NCBI GenBank assembly: GCA_905178155.1
Contig: CAJINV010000007.1
Span: 4,242,258 to 4,306,257 of the forward strand
Direction: 5' to 3'
Length of the DNA stretch: 64,000 nt
Source of the DNA: Amoebophrya sp. A120
Taxonomy: Eukaryota; Sar; Dinophyceae; Syndiniales; Amoebophryaceae
Both the position numbers and the translations under genes were made by a program. Under the pieces are notes generated by a model. The model saw only the letters and a program-made list of their open reading frames with translations. It was not told where the DNA came from and made no database searches. Below, one piece after another: positions 1 to 10,402 of this stretch (position 1 is its first letter; each line of letters opens with the position of its first letter).

Positions 1-246
1 GGGCCGCCGCGGGCGACAGTAGTTGTGCGCGGCCCTTTAGGGCCGCGGGGAAGTGGTGGAGCCCGCGGCGGCCCGCAGGCTCCTGCGATACGCTTTGAAT
101 AGAAATCCGGAAGCCACCGATGACCCAGAAACCTTCCTGGCCAGGGGGCCAGTTTCTCATGCGGGGGGCTTGAAGACGAAGGAGTGGGACTGTAATCAAA
201 AATAAATAGCGCCAAAGCGCGGCCCGCAGGGCCGCGCTTTCGCCGC
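1..246. repeat. GC-rich foldback region at the left edge
   Basis: Three perfect inverted repeats lie in the first 240 bases. Arms 1-13 and 62-74 (13 bp, gggccgccgcggg and its complement) enclose arms 29-36 and 39-46 (8 bp). Arms 214-225 and 229-240 (12 bp, aaagcgcggccc, loop gca) follow. All share a gcggccc core, so they may be parts of one foldback element cut by the window edge. No coding potential is visible. Confidence 0.7.
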
Positions 247-3200
247 GCGGCTGGTTAGGCTTTCGCGCTGGTTAGATTTTCGCGCACGCATTTGGTTACC
301 AATATCGCCCTCCGGGCGCGACCTTCATACATAGCAGAGACCGATCTTCTGGTCGACGTCCTCGGCCTGTGCATGCAGAGGACGGTGGATATATTGAAAG
401 GCAAAGGCAAAGTACTAGGAGGAGGCAAAGGCAAAGTACCCAGGATTTCACTTTGGATTTTGTCGTCATTGCAAGTACAGCTGTAGTCTTCGTTGGTTTG
501 TGGCTTGGAAATGTTTTTGCTGGGATACGTGGGTGATGCTGGTAATTATGGTACTTTCTACACTGCGCATTGCCCGGATTTCAAAGCTGTTCTCGCAACA
601 GAACGAGGTGTGGGAAAACGCCCTCGCGAACTGGCCCATGGAGGGAGATATTCGTAGCCTTCCCGTCACTGATCCGAAGATTGTGCATATGCAAACGAAA
701 AATTGGATTTGGTTTCCCCATGGTGTCAGTGTCAGCTTAAAATTTCCTCCAGATAGACGTAGTTCTAGCCTCCAGATAGTGGTCCTTTGTCCTGCATCCA
801 GAGAATGGTACTTCTAGCGGGAACAGTAGTTTCTGGTTCGACTCATACTCATAGTGCATCCAGGACGCCCGTTTCGTATCGTCTTTCTGCGACGCATGAG
901 CATTATCTCGGGCATGCGATGCGTGAATATTGTAAACGAGACTTAAATTTATTTGATTCATCAAAATGAGAATCAACACGATTTGCGTTTTTCCCAGTAG
1001 TTGTGCGTTTTGTAAATCTAAATATAGTGCGCGAAAACAAGATACGGAAACGTATATTAATGCGAAACCCATTCCCATTTTTCGGTGGCATATTTGGGAT
1101 TCGAAATGCAGTGACGCCGCCGCTTCCGGAGAATTTTCGGGACTTCCGTGCCCAGGTATTGTACATCGAGACTTTATCATCTACCAACTGTTTGTGTTTG
1201 CATAGACGCTAGCGTTTTGTTGCATGTGACGGCCTTTTGGTACACTAAGTGGATTTGTCCTTGTCGTCACTTGTTTCGTATATAGATATACATAAAGGAA
1301 GCTTCGCAACGTCACGGTATCTAAAATCAGTATAGCAAGTAATGAACTTCAACACCACAGCACGGCGTTATTTGGTTGTTGGATGTGTGGAGTCCGATCT
1401 GCGCTATCGCTTGCGTCGCCACGCTCTTGGGAGGCTACGCACAGCTGCCCTCCGCGGCCCAACGCTTGCCGTAGAGGAAAATAGCACCAAGCCGAATATT
1501 ATATATAGTGCATCGGGGACACAGACACTACAACAAGGAAAAGGATAAGGAAGGTTCAGGGACAGATTCTTGATCTTTCGGGACCGTCGAGGAGGAGGAG
1601 GAGTGTTGCGTACCGAAGGGCGGATTGGAACCCAATGGGAAAGAGGACGAAAGAGAACAACCAGACTAATTGTAAATTCATCCCGGTAAAGCAAGGTAAC
1701 ATACCAAAAAAAAAAGCTGTTGATCTATCATGAGCATCTCCATGTTGACGCTGATGCAATATTGTTTTGAACTACTTGTATGATTTCTTTGAGCTTTTCA
1801 CTTTCTTATTTTCATAGTTTTTAACGCAACTACAGTTTTGGACTACTACTTCACCACACTCGTTCTTGAATGGACTACGTTCATTCTCCACCGGCCGACA
1901 AACTACATGTACATGACTCGATTGTATTTGAATCACTGCATGAAAATGCCCGTTGGCAAGGACCACCTGCTGCGCTTGCGCAACTGGCTAAACAGACTGC
2001 CCTCGTGTCACCACCTTGAATGATGGAGGTGTTGGGTGTGTTGGGAGGAAAGGCCAGCACTCCATTCGTATTCTAAGTACTTTAAAAACTTTCTCGCCAG
2101 CTTCACTTCACCTCAAGCATTGCCATACATTTATACCATCATGATCATGTCTGCGGAAGTTTTTAGGCCGGCACCGGCTCGAAACACTGACTATACCTTT
2201 TCGTGAGCTTTTTTTTAGCTCTCCTTAATCCGCACTACTGGAGACGGAGATGGACGAGTTTTCTTTTTCACTAACGTGAGACTGAGCACTCTCGGCGTTC
2301 ATCAAATGGAAATGTGTATAATGCTCGGAAAAAAAAAACGTATAGCCCCCCTACTAGACGAGCCACTATCCCAAAAGTTGTACATCCGTTGGCTATAATC
2401 CATTACCGGCTCTAGAGTAGCTAATTGTCGTTTCTGGTTCCCTTGATGCTCATCGACATCATCGTCTACTGAAATCTGACTATTCTCATTTCAGCGCTCC
2501 TTGTCTTGCGCCAGTCGACTTTTTTGCCTTGGTATTTTTTAGCTATGGGAAAAAAGCGCTAAGCGAGAGGGTGCTGTCAGAGAAAAGTTGTAGTAAGGTA
2601 GTTTTGTCGGATCCTCATCAGGGGTAGCATTACATATAGAACTCCCGCAGGAACGAGTGGGTCGCGCAGAATTGCGGTAGAAGTACCCCAGAAGTTGCAG
2701 CTCTGGTTGCTTTGCGCTCCAGCGCGTCTTGTAGGATCTAACTATACTTAGTCGTGCTTGGACCCTCAGGAAAGATGGCAAAAATACTCGAGCATATGTT
2801 GGAAGCAGTAAAAAATGATAGATGCAGCACCTCCTAGAGAAAGTGCTCGTGTTGAGCGCGCGGAGGTCGTGCGGATGAACTCTCGAAAAAAGTAGACAAG
2901 GGGAGCTGGAAAAAATTTTGGAAAAAACCTTGGAAAATTTAGAATTACAGCAAAAAATAAGCCCTGACCTAGTTTCCTCAGCGATCGTAATTTGGTTTCT
3001 GGCATCGTGCGGAAATGAAATGACGTGTCGTGAGTGCAGGGAAGAAATCGGGTGGCAGTATTGTTGAGCAGCTCACGCAGGTGTTCAACACACAATTTTT
3101 TTTGACAACACGACTGATGCAGGATGAAAGGAACAGGAAGATCCTGTAAGTGTAACAAAAATGATCACACAAAGTCAGGCGCATTGTCTTCGTCCCCGTC

Positions 3201-3476
3201 TTGTTCTCGGAAGTTCTGACGTGGCGCACCAGAGACAGCATACTTCACAGGCTCCTGCGTCTTCGAAGCGTGGACCAGGCAAGATCTGTCATGTGGCGCA
3301 AGCGTCTAAGAAGTCTGTGCACAGTTTTGGCTTCAGCTTGGTTACAATTTTTTTGTTGACACAAGCCACTTGTTCACCTTGAAATGTCGGCTGGTCTCTA
3401 AACATCAAAGAGTCAATCAGCATAAAAATGCAGCTTCCTTAACGAAGCGGGCCTTGATATAAAGAATTGCTCACTC
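247..3476. other. Gene-free stretch
   Basis: Only short reading frames without coding-like codon use occur here. A 14-base direct repeat (aggcaaaggcaaag) lies near 399 and 425. The frame at 500-817 has some protein-like content but no start or splice context I can defend. Upstream exons or untranslated leader of the next gene could be hidden here. Confidence 0.45.
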
Positions 3477-5213
3477 ATGCTCATCAACAAAATGCCTTTC
3501 ACCTCCTCCATGTCCTCGTATAGAGCACGAGCAGGACCCATGCCGGCCGGTGGCAGATCTACTGCTACTTCTGCAGTGGTGTCAACATGCCGATCTCCTG
3601 TTCTCCGCCTCCTACTTTGCAGTGGTGTCATTTTAGTGCTGTCACATTTCCATGGAGCAGCGACCGTTGCAGCAGCTGCTGCGGACAATAAAAGCTCAAT
3701 CCCAGCAGACCCGGACACGCAGCTGGAGCTGCAGATGACCGGGGAAAACAGCGACACTGCGAGCACTAGCCAGATACACGGCATCAACCTGCAAGAATCC
3801 CGACATCAAGAACGACTACAGCGAGAGGAAAAGCAAGAGCGTACTATTTCCGACGGCCAAGACGTGAACAAGGAAAAAAGAAAAACGAAGACCTACCTCG
3901 ACTTGTTTCCACCCATTCCCGACTATGATTGCGAGGAGGTCGTGCTTGCGACAACGGACAGGCACCACAAGACTGCGGATAAAAAGCCCTCGCAACCAGA
4001 CTGGCGCGCCATCCGAATTCAGCTGCGCAACGTGCTCGCGCGCTACAAAAGCCAGGATAGGTGGCCGTCTACTGCCGGCGCAGGAGGTAGAAGTACATAT
4101 AACAGAGGTGGCGATGACATCAACGACGACGACGACGACGACGAGCAGGCCGACGATATTATACCAAGACTGCCGCAACTCGTCTCGGAATCGGTGTTGT
4201 TTCCGCTGTTGGCTCGCATGTTCAACTCCAGGACCCCATCTGCAGGACGACGTCGTCGAGAGGGAGGTCCAGATCCTCGTCACAGCGATGAAAATAGCAA
4301 AGCCAGTGCTAACTTCTACTCGCCCACCTCCCCTCCCACCCTGGAAAACACGGAGTCGACGTTGCGAAACCAGTGCCCACTGGGGTATCTGAGTACGTTG
4401 CTCCTGTTGCTCTTCTGGCCCGAGGCGAAGATGAAGGTAGAGCGGCGCGCGGAACAAGCAGGGCTGTTTCAGGTACAGATCAGACAGAGGGGCGCGGCGA
4501 AGACATCAAGCAGGAGAGCGACGTCGATTACAGCTGCAAGGTTACCAGCAACAGCACCGCGTAGGGACGCGACGGAAACGTCCGACGAGTCTGGAGCAGG
4601 TCATCAAGGTCTACAACCATTTCCGCATGAGGACAGGAGTCGGTCTGAAGGGACTACTTCAGAAGACGATGAAGCGGTCGGCTTTTATGTCGATGAAGCA
4701 GGGCGACAGGATGCTGAAGTAGATGATTTGTTGTTCCTGAACACCACAAGCACCTCCAGCAGTACAACGAAGACAAAACTCCAACACCACTCACTACACT
4801 CCTTCTTTTTCCAGTCCCAGGTCCAGCATCTCTCCGAACAAGAAGGAGCTACATCAGCAGCTTCGGACCACACGTTATCCGAAGTAGGTTCGGTCTTGCT
4901 GCCGCAGCACTGCGATTTGCTGCCGGACCCGCCGCAGGGGGACGCTACAGAGGATCATGGGCATCATGATGTTCATAGGCGTGACCGCTCACGTGGCCAC
5001 AGTGACGGTCGCGCTGGTATGAAGAAGGACCCGAGCGCCAAACTTTTGACTCGGTGGTGGAGCAAGATTTATCTACCGGAGTTCGTCCTCGGGGTCTTTC
5101 GCCGGGTGCTTTTGGTGAACAAAGTTCCGTTTCTCGCCCTCGCCGCGACCGACTGGCCAGTGCTGGATCTCTTATGCTATAAATTTCGTATGAGGTTCTT
5201 TCGTCTCGTGTGA
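3477..5213 (+). CDS. Unrecognised protein with N-terminal hydrophobic segment; gene model uncertain
   Basis: A reading frame of 578 codons is open from 3477 (the first ATG is 3477 or 3492). Its N-terminal part looks coding: a hydrophobic segment near residues 42-60 that could be a signal anchor, a charged region with TYLDLFPPIPDYDCEE, an Asp run and a second hydrophobic stretch near residue 310. I do not recognise the family. In the 3' half another frame (that of position 4567) has the stronger G/C third-position pattern at about 4441-4718, 4815-4883 and 4938-5016. These segments join in phase through GT-AG introns 4719-4814 and 4884-4937, and the last encodes a membrane-like segment (IMGIMMFIGVTAHVATVTV). 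The real protein may therefore follow the spliced path rather than the open frame. It ends 391 bases before the glycosyltransferase gene on the same strand. Confidence is fair for a gene and low for this model. Confidence 0.5.
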   Translation: MLINKMPFTSSMSSYRARAGPMPAGGRSTATSAVVSTCRSPVLRLLLCSGVILVLSHFHGAATVAAAAADNKSSIPADPDTQLELQMTGENSDTASTSQIHGINLQESRHQERLQREEKQERTISDGQDVNKEKRKTKTYLDLFPPIPDYDCEEVVLATTDRHHKTADKKPSQPDWRAIRIQLRNVLARYKSQDRWPSTAGAGGRSTYNRGGDDINDDDDDDEQADDIIPRLPQLVSESVLFPLLARMFNSRTPSAGRRRREGGPDPRHSDENSKASANFYSPTSPPTLENTESTLRNQCPLGYLSTLLLLLFWPEAKMKVERRAEQAGLFQVQIRQRGAAKTSSRRATSITAARLPATAPRRDATETSDESGAGHQGLQPFPHEDRSRSEGTTSEDDEAVGFYVDEAGRQDAEVDDLLFLNTTSTSSSTTKTKLQHHSLHSFFFQSQVQHLSEQEGATSAASDHTLSEVGSVLLPQHCDLLPDPPQGDATEDHGHHDVHRRDRSRGHSDGRAGMKKDPSAKLLTRWWSKIYLPEFVLGVFRRVLLVNKVPFLALAATDWPVLDLLCYKFRMRFFRLV

Positions 5214-5604
5214 CGGGATTTTGTTCAAATGCTATTTCGAAGCCTCTCTCATATGCACAATACAATGAGCTTCGCTAGCACAGCAGAGACACAGCGTGCC
5301 AGTCTACCTTTTTGGCGTTGCGGTATGGCGGCACAACCGTGCTACGCTCTATAAAGTGCATTTCCTCTAATCATGAACCCGAAAGTGAAAACGAAACGTT
5401 GAGCAGCTCTCGTTCGCGTTACGTGGCGTTTAGAGCCTCTTCCATACCCGCCTGCTCTCAAAAACGACGGAGCATCACTTTCCCCACGACGTTCTCGGCG
5501 ATACACAGCAAGCGCTGCTCTCGGCTAGTAATACTTTTTTCCCCAACCACGACGACAGTCGCAACGACCAACCGAAGCCCCCGGTCGCGCCAGGACCGGT
5601 CAAC

Positions 5605-8595
5605 ATGTGCACAACTTTCGGCAAGTACCCCACCGCATTCCTGCAGAAGAAAATAGCAGCCGCACACGAGCTCTTGACCAGCAGCCATGCGTACCACGAA
5701 AGAGCGGAGGTTGGGCTGCTGTATTTGCGAGACCTAGACCCTCTGATCTCCGACATTTTCGACCAAGCGGGGTTTTTCTCCAGCGAGATCACCTCCGCGG
5801 AGTTTCTGAAAAACTTGAAAGTCCACGTTTGCCCGGCCATCACGCTGACGCTAGTGTCGGTCGCGTTAATCTTGTCCGTGCTGGCCAACCCGGCGAATCT
5901 GGAGCCTTTCGTGCATATCGGGGAGCTGGTGCTGGAAAACCAGTTGGCGGAGGTGTTACATCCGGCGGTCGGGTACGTGGCAATGTTACTGCTGTCGTCG
6001 TGGTCCGTAGCGAGCGGAGGCGAATCTGGTGATGGAGCAGCTGCGTCGGTCAGCACGGGCTCATCTACTAGCGAAACGACAGGACGAGCGGGTGGAGTTG
6101 GAGACGCATCTGGTACAACCTCTAGTACCGCAGCTTCCACACAACAACTTCCTTCAACCGCAGAAATTAATTGTCCACACTGGACCTGTATTCTGGCGGC
6201 GTTTAGTACGTTCAAACTTCGTCGGTACCACGTGAATTACCCAACGCTGGCTGCTGCGAGGACTGCAAGCAGAATAGAAGCTGCGGCGTCACGAGAAATC
6301 CGTGCTGCACGTGGTCCACATTATAATTCGGATGTTGATGGTATTCATACCTCGGCGTTCTCTGCTCCTGTCGAGGACTTTTTCGACTTGGCAGCTGCTT
6401 CTCCCTCCGACGTCGAGGAGCCACCCTGCGTCGTTGGTCAGCGGGCGGCCATCGCTACGGACGAGCAAAGAAGTAGCAATTTTATGATTGTGAACTGCGA
6501 AAGGGACGATCGTCAGCAGCTGTCTGCAAGAGCTGCGGATCACCACGAAGATGCTCGCTCGCCCACGCGTCGTGAGGATGAAGACCACGACGGAGTTTTA
6601 CATGCTCGTCGACGGCGGGAGCATGATCGCGATAGCGACCACGACTCTGAGCCGCCTCGAAGCATGAAGAGCGAAACGCAGATCGGGATCGAAAGAAAGT
6701 TGCGGGCGTGGTTGCGGGTGAAAGTTCAAGAGAGCAGGACAGACTGGGAGAGAAGCGGCGTGGCCTCACCGCGACCACCGGAAAAGCAAAATGACAATAG
6801 TTCTCCAGCGACTGTCGTCTACCTTTCCGTCGTCGGCGGCCAGGAGTACGCTGCGTATCTGAAGCCGTGGGTCAGGAGGTTCTTCCAAGTGCACAGCTTT
6901 CTTCGGTACGAGAATCCTGACGCTCTACCTGACCCTGGGAAGGATGGTAAAAGTAGATCCCCCTGGAAGGCAAGTACTACAGCAGGCACCGACACCACTC
7001 TGCATCAAAGGACATCTGCTTCTGCAGCAGGAACCCGAACTAAACCGGCCGGGGCCAGCGAGGCATCAGCGTTGCTCGCACTGGTGTGCCTTGACGGGCA
7101 AGCATTGAGTGCTTGTCGCGAAGAAGAGAGACTGCTGGATAGAAAGCCTCAATCTTCTCGTAAAATAGTTCCGGACTACGGGGACGAGGACCGCGCGCCT
7201 TTTCAAAAAGCAAAAACGGTGATGGGAGATTTGTTCTGCATCGACAGCACGAACACCGGCGATGCGGTGTTTCTCAAGTTCCGGTGGCTGTTGCCCTTAC
7301 TTGAGGAAATCTTGAAAGTCTCAACGTCGAAGTCGATGCCACCGGAAGAACTTTCCCGCGGTGGTGATCATACGACGCGGGGAAATGAGGCGGCAGCGAC
7401 GAGTTACGTTGTCTGGACAGATTGCGACTTGTACTTTTTCAAGGATCCGGTGCGGCAGATACTGACGAAGGGTTCGACTTCGGAAAAGAAAGAACTACCA
7501 GCTGCCAACGACGCTATCAAGGTGGACCAGCCGGATCTTTTCGTCACTGAGCATTTTGACGGAAAGTGTCTGAACAATGGTTTTTTCGTCGTGAAAGCGA
7601 CGTTGAAAATGCTAAATTTCTTCCAATCATTCACATACTTCCTCTACGCCAAAAATCCGTTCGCGAACAACCAGAATGCCTTTGACGCGTTTCTCGGACA
7701 CAGTCTGCAGGAAAGTTTCGCGGTTGCGCAGGGGAAGGAAGTTGGGATGGTGGATGAAGATGATGCAAATGGTGCTGCAATCGTGCGGCCAGTTGGGACA
7801 GGAGGTGGGGAAGATGTAGAGGGTGAAGCACGTGCACAAGATGTAGACACCTCTACTAGCACTACAACCTCACTCATCGTATACAAACTCCTAAACGTCG
7901 AGTCTGAATTCATTTCTGCGGAAGGGTGGCATGAAAGAAGCGCAGAGAAACAACACAGCCGCGAAGATAGTGATTTATCTACGAAAGCACAAGAACTACC
8001 TAGAAGTAGTCCGATTCTCTTTCATTTTTGGCAGTCCGACTACGCGAAGCAGCCATCTTCAGCGGCGGCCGAAAAGCAGCAAGTGGAACAAAGTAGGTCC
8101 AGTGCTTTCCCTTGTGTGGGTCCGCTTTCCGGCCGGAAACAGAGCTACTTCGAACTCTTCTATGGCGACGTGTTTCAAAGTAATAGTTCAATCGCAGGGT
8201 CGGATATCGCATCAGAAAGTACACGGGAAAGCAGAATCCAAGCTGCTTTGGCAGCAGTTCGCTCGCCAGCGCCGCGCGCGAAACCGGAAGACCTTCCCGG
8301 CTGTACGGTCCTGACCGCGGGCGCACAGACTATCGCGGCCAGCTATGCGGATTTGGATAGTAGCGACGAGAGTTTAAAAACACCGCACATGATGCAGCAC
8401 GGGGACGTAGCATCATCAACGCGACCAGAGTCTAGGAATGGTAACTCGTACACGGCAGAACTGTCGCAATCCATTCATGATTGGGCAAAACCGGATCCGG
8501 AGGGATTGGAGCGGGAGCGCACTAGATTTGTGGATGAGCAGGTCATCTTGCAAAATTTATTCGGCGCCGATGACGAATCGGAAAGTGATCTGTGA
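5605..8595 (+). CDS. Membrane-anchored glycosyltransferase, GT77/nucleotide-diphospho-sugar transferase-like
   Basis: The ATG at 5605 is the first Met after an in-frame stop at 5431, and the frame encodes 996 residues. Two hydrophobic segments near residues 74-96 and 113-132 suggest membrane anchoring in the secretory pathway. A long Ser/Ala-rich and charged linker follows. The catalytic part starts near residue 402 (VVYLSVVGG). It then shows a DCD metal-binding motif at 606-608 in VVWTDCDLYFFKDP, NNGFFVVKAT at 657-666 and NNQNAFDAFL near 688, the layout of PF03407-type transferases (DxD, then NTGF-like, then DQ-like). Family members transfer a sugar from a nucleotide sugar in the ER or Golgi; donor and acceptor cannot be read here. 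Low-complexity inserts separate the blocks, making the protein longer than is usual for the family. At 6026-6235 another frame also looks coding, so an unrecognised intron is possible. A C-terminal tail of unknown role follows residue 870. Confidence 0.72.
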   Translation: MCTTFGKYPTAFLQKKIAAAHELLTSSHAYHERAEVGLLYLRDLDPLISDIFDQAGFFSSEITSAEFLKNLKVHVCPAITLTLVSVALILSVLANPANLEPFVHIGELVLENQLAEVLHPAVGYVAMLLLSSWSVASGGESGDGAAASVSTGSSTSETTGRAGGVGDASGTTSSTAASTQQLPSTAEINCPHWTCILAAFSTFKLRRYHVNYPTLAAARTASRIEAAASREIRAARGPHYNSDVDGIHTSAFSAPVEDFFDLAAASPSDVEEPPCVVGQRAAIATDEQRSSNFMIVNCERDDRQQLSARAADHHEDARSPTRREDEDHDGVLHARRRREHDRDSDHDSEPPRSMKSETQIGIERKLRAWLRVKVQESRTDWERSGVASPRPPEKQNDNSSPATVVYLSVVGGQEYAAYLKPWVRRFFQVHSFLRYENPDALPDPGKDGKSRSPWKASTTAGTDTTLHQRTSASAAGTRTKPAGASEASALLALVCLDGQALSACREEERLLDRKPQSSRKIVPDYGDEDRAPFQKAKTVMGDLFCIDSTNTGDAVFLKFRWLLPLLEEILKVSTSKSMPPEELSRGGDHTTRGNEAAATSYVVWTDCDLYFFKDPVRQILTKGSTSEKKELPAANDAIKVDQPDLFVTEHFDGKCLNNGFFVVKATLKMLNFFQSFTYFLYAKNPFANNQNAFDAFLGHSLQESFAVAQGKEVGMVDEDDANGAAIVRPVGTGGGEDVEGEARAQDVDTSTSTTTSLIVYKLLNVESEFISAEGWHERSAEKQHSREDSDLSTKAQELPRSSPILFHFWQSDYAKQPSSAAAEKQQVEQSRSSAFPCVGPLSGRKQSYFELFYGDVFQSNSSIAGSDIASESTRESRIQAALAAVRSPAPRAKPEDLPGCTVLTAGAQTIAASYADLDSSDESLKTPHMMQHGDVASSTRPESRNGNSYTAELSQSIHDWAKPDPEGLERERTRFVDEQVILQNLFGADDESESDL

Positions 8596-9519
8596 CAAAG
8601 AAAAGATTTAGACTCATGCCGAAGTCACGTGCTGGTGCTACTATAATTCTTGATTTCATCTGTTTGATTGAGCATAGTCTTGGTGAAAAGCACGACATGG
8701 GAAATAGATGCAACGAGTCGGTGCTCGTTTGAAATAGAAATGCCGAAGAAAGAAGGGCGCGAACGCTGTCTCTGAAGAATGAGCTACCCTGTGACTAAGG
8801 AGCGACGTTTTCTAGTTGTCTGTGGATAGTCGTATAGATTATTTTAGAATGTGTTCTCTCGTCGCGTGTCGGAGGATGTCAAACTCCAACTGAGCTATGA
8901 CAACGAAAGAAAGGCAGTATATCGCGGAAGTGTTAGCGAGTTTTGGTGCAGTTTATTTTCCAATCCTACGCACCAACGCCAGAGACAAGGAGGCAAAGGA
9001 GTCTCTTTTTGTTCATGCGTCATGTGCTTCGTTTCATTTCTGCGTTTCCTAGTACTGTTTTGTGAAAGGAGAACAATGACACTATACTTTCTTCTGAGTG
9101 TGATGGCTTCCCTTTTAAGGGACGAGCAAAAGAATTAAGTGCCTTTTCTGCTTTCTCACCCGACAACTAAAGAACTGCGTCTGTTGAACTGGCAAGAAAT
9201 TTAAGGAAATGGAAAACGAAGAATCAACGCTCCGGCGGTGGTAAAAAATTGCAATGTCATTTAAAAAACCGTAGGGAATTAAGAAGTTGTATTGCAAGAG
9301 TTCGTACAGCCACCCGTATCCGATGTGACGTTTTGAGTCAGGAGGGCGCACATGTGTCATGTCGAACTGGCAGAAGTGGTTTCTTTTTCCCTGTCGAGGT
9401 CAGTTTGCTTGCAGGGACATGGTCTACGACAAGCATGATATTTGTATGAGCATCACCAGCAATTGAAGCGCATTTTCTCCGAGTCAAAACTTTACTCCTG
9501 GATATTAGAAAAACCAAAG
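8596..9519. other. Intergenic stretch
   Basis: About 0.9 kb between the glycosyltransferase stop and the coiled-coil start. Short frames only; no convincing exon, RNA gene or repeat was seen. Confidence 0.5.
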
Positions 9520-10402
9520 ATGAGCTCCGGGGTTCCGATGATGATGCCGCCGCAGTCCTTGACTGCCGGCATGCCGGATCCGTCCACCATCGCCAAGCAG
9601 AGTATTGTTTTTCATGTTGCGGCTGTGCTTTAAATTTAGAAACAATCTACCAACAACACGTTCATTTTTTTGATTTAGTGATTGCATTTGCCTGCTAAGA
9701 TACCACCCGCCCAGTAAATGTTTTCGTGGTCTAGCTATGAACTTCACCCATTCTTAAAACATCGATTGAAAACAGAGGACGCCTACATGAAGATGCTGGA
9801 CGAGCAGGTGAAGCAGGGCACCCAGGTCCTGGAGGCCCAGGTGAAGCACCAAAAGGAGTACCTCCTCGGTCAAGCCGACCAGCAGAAGAAGCAGTTCATC
9901 ATGCAGATCGACATGGAGGTGAAGCAGCAAGAGATGGCCCTGGACCAGCAGCGCATGGAGCAGCTGATGGCCCTGCAGCAGCAGGCCGCGCAGCAGAAGG
10001 CCGCGTTGGAGCAGCAGGCCATGCAACTGTCTATGGAGTACCAGCAGAAGAAAGCTGAGGAAGAAATGCAGAAGCAGCAGTACTGAAAATTTTGATGTCG
10101 ATGCGGTCATTTTAGGTTTTTTTAAGATTCGAAGTCTGATGTGCGACAGCCGAATTCTGATTGACGTCGAGTCCGTTGGAGAAAAAAACTTATATTCATT
10201 CAAAGTAACATGATGCGCGGAAACAAAACTCAGATTCGACATGGAGAAGAAGCAGCAGGAGATGCAGATGAAGATGCAGGAGGAGATGGCCAAGTTCCAG
10301 GGTGCCGGTCAGCTGTTCACCACCCCCGCCTTGGGCACGGCCATGCCGGGCGCCGGTGCCACCTACACCTACGGCCCCAACGGCGAGCTGGTCCCGAAGT
10401 AA
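9520..10402 (+). CDS. Small coiled-coil protein, three exons
   Basis: The model is join(9520..9601, 9776..10079, 10234..10402), 184 residues. Both introns are canonical (gtattg...acag, gtactg...ctcag) and both junctions preserve phase. The start is the ATG at 9520 (MSSGVPMMMPPQ). After a short Pro/Met-rich head, residues 28 to about 150 form one Gln/Glu/Lys/Met-rich helix (for example MEVKQQEMALDQQRMEQLMA) with heptad-like spacing, so a coiled coil is likely. The C terminus is a compact glycine-rich tail ending TYTYGPNGELVPK. No signal peptide or membrane segment is visible. Codon use is strongly G/C-ending throughout, as expected of a well expressed gene here. I do not recognise a named family; a cytoskeletal or scaffold role is only a guess from the coiled coil. 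Confidence 0.85.

Noticed and set aside
737-1187. Minus-strand frames of 147 and 94 codons
   Set aside because: Codon use is random and there is no splice or start context.
3816-4457. 213-codon minus-strand frame in the first gene
   Set aside because: It includes Val runs produced by the GAC/CAA repeats of the + strand and has no supporting signal.
5475-6215. 246-codon minus-strand frame over the glycosyltransferase start
   Set aside because: The + strand frame has membrane segments and strong codon use; the minus frame is a shadow.
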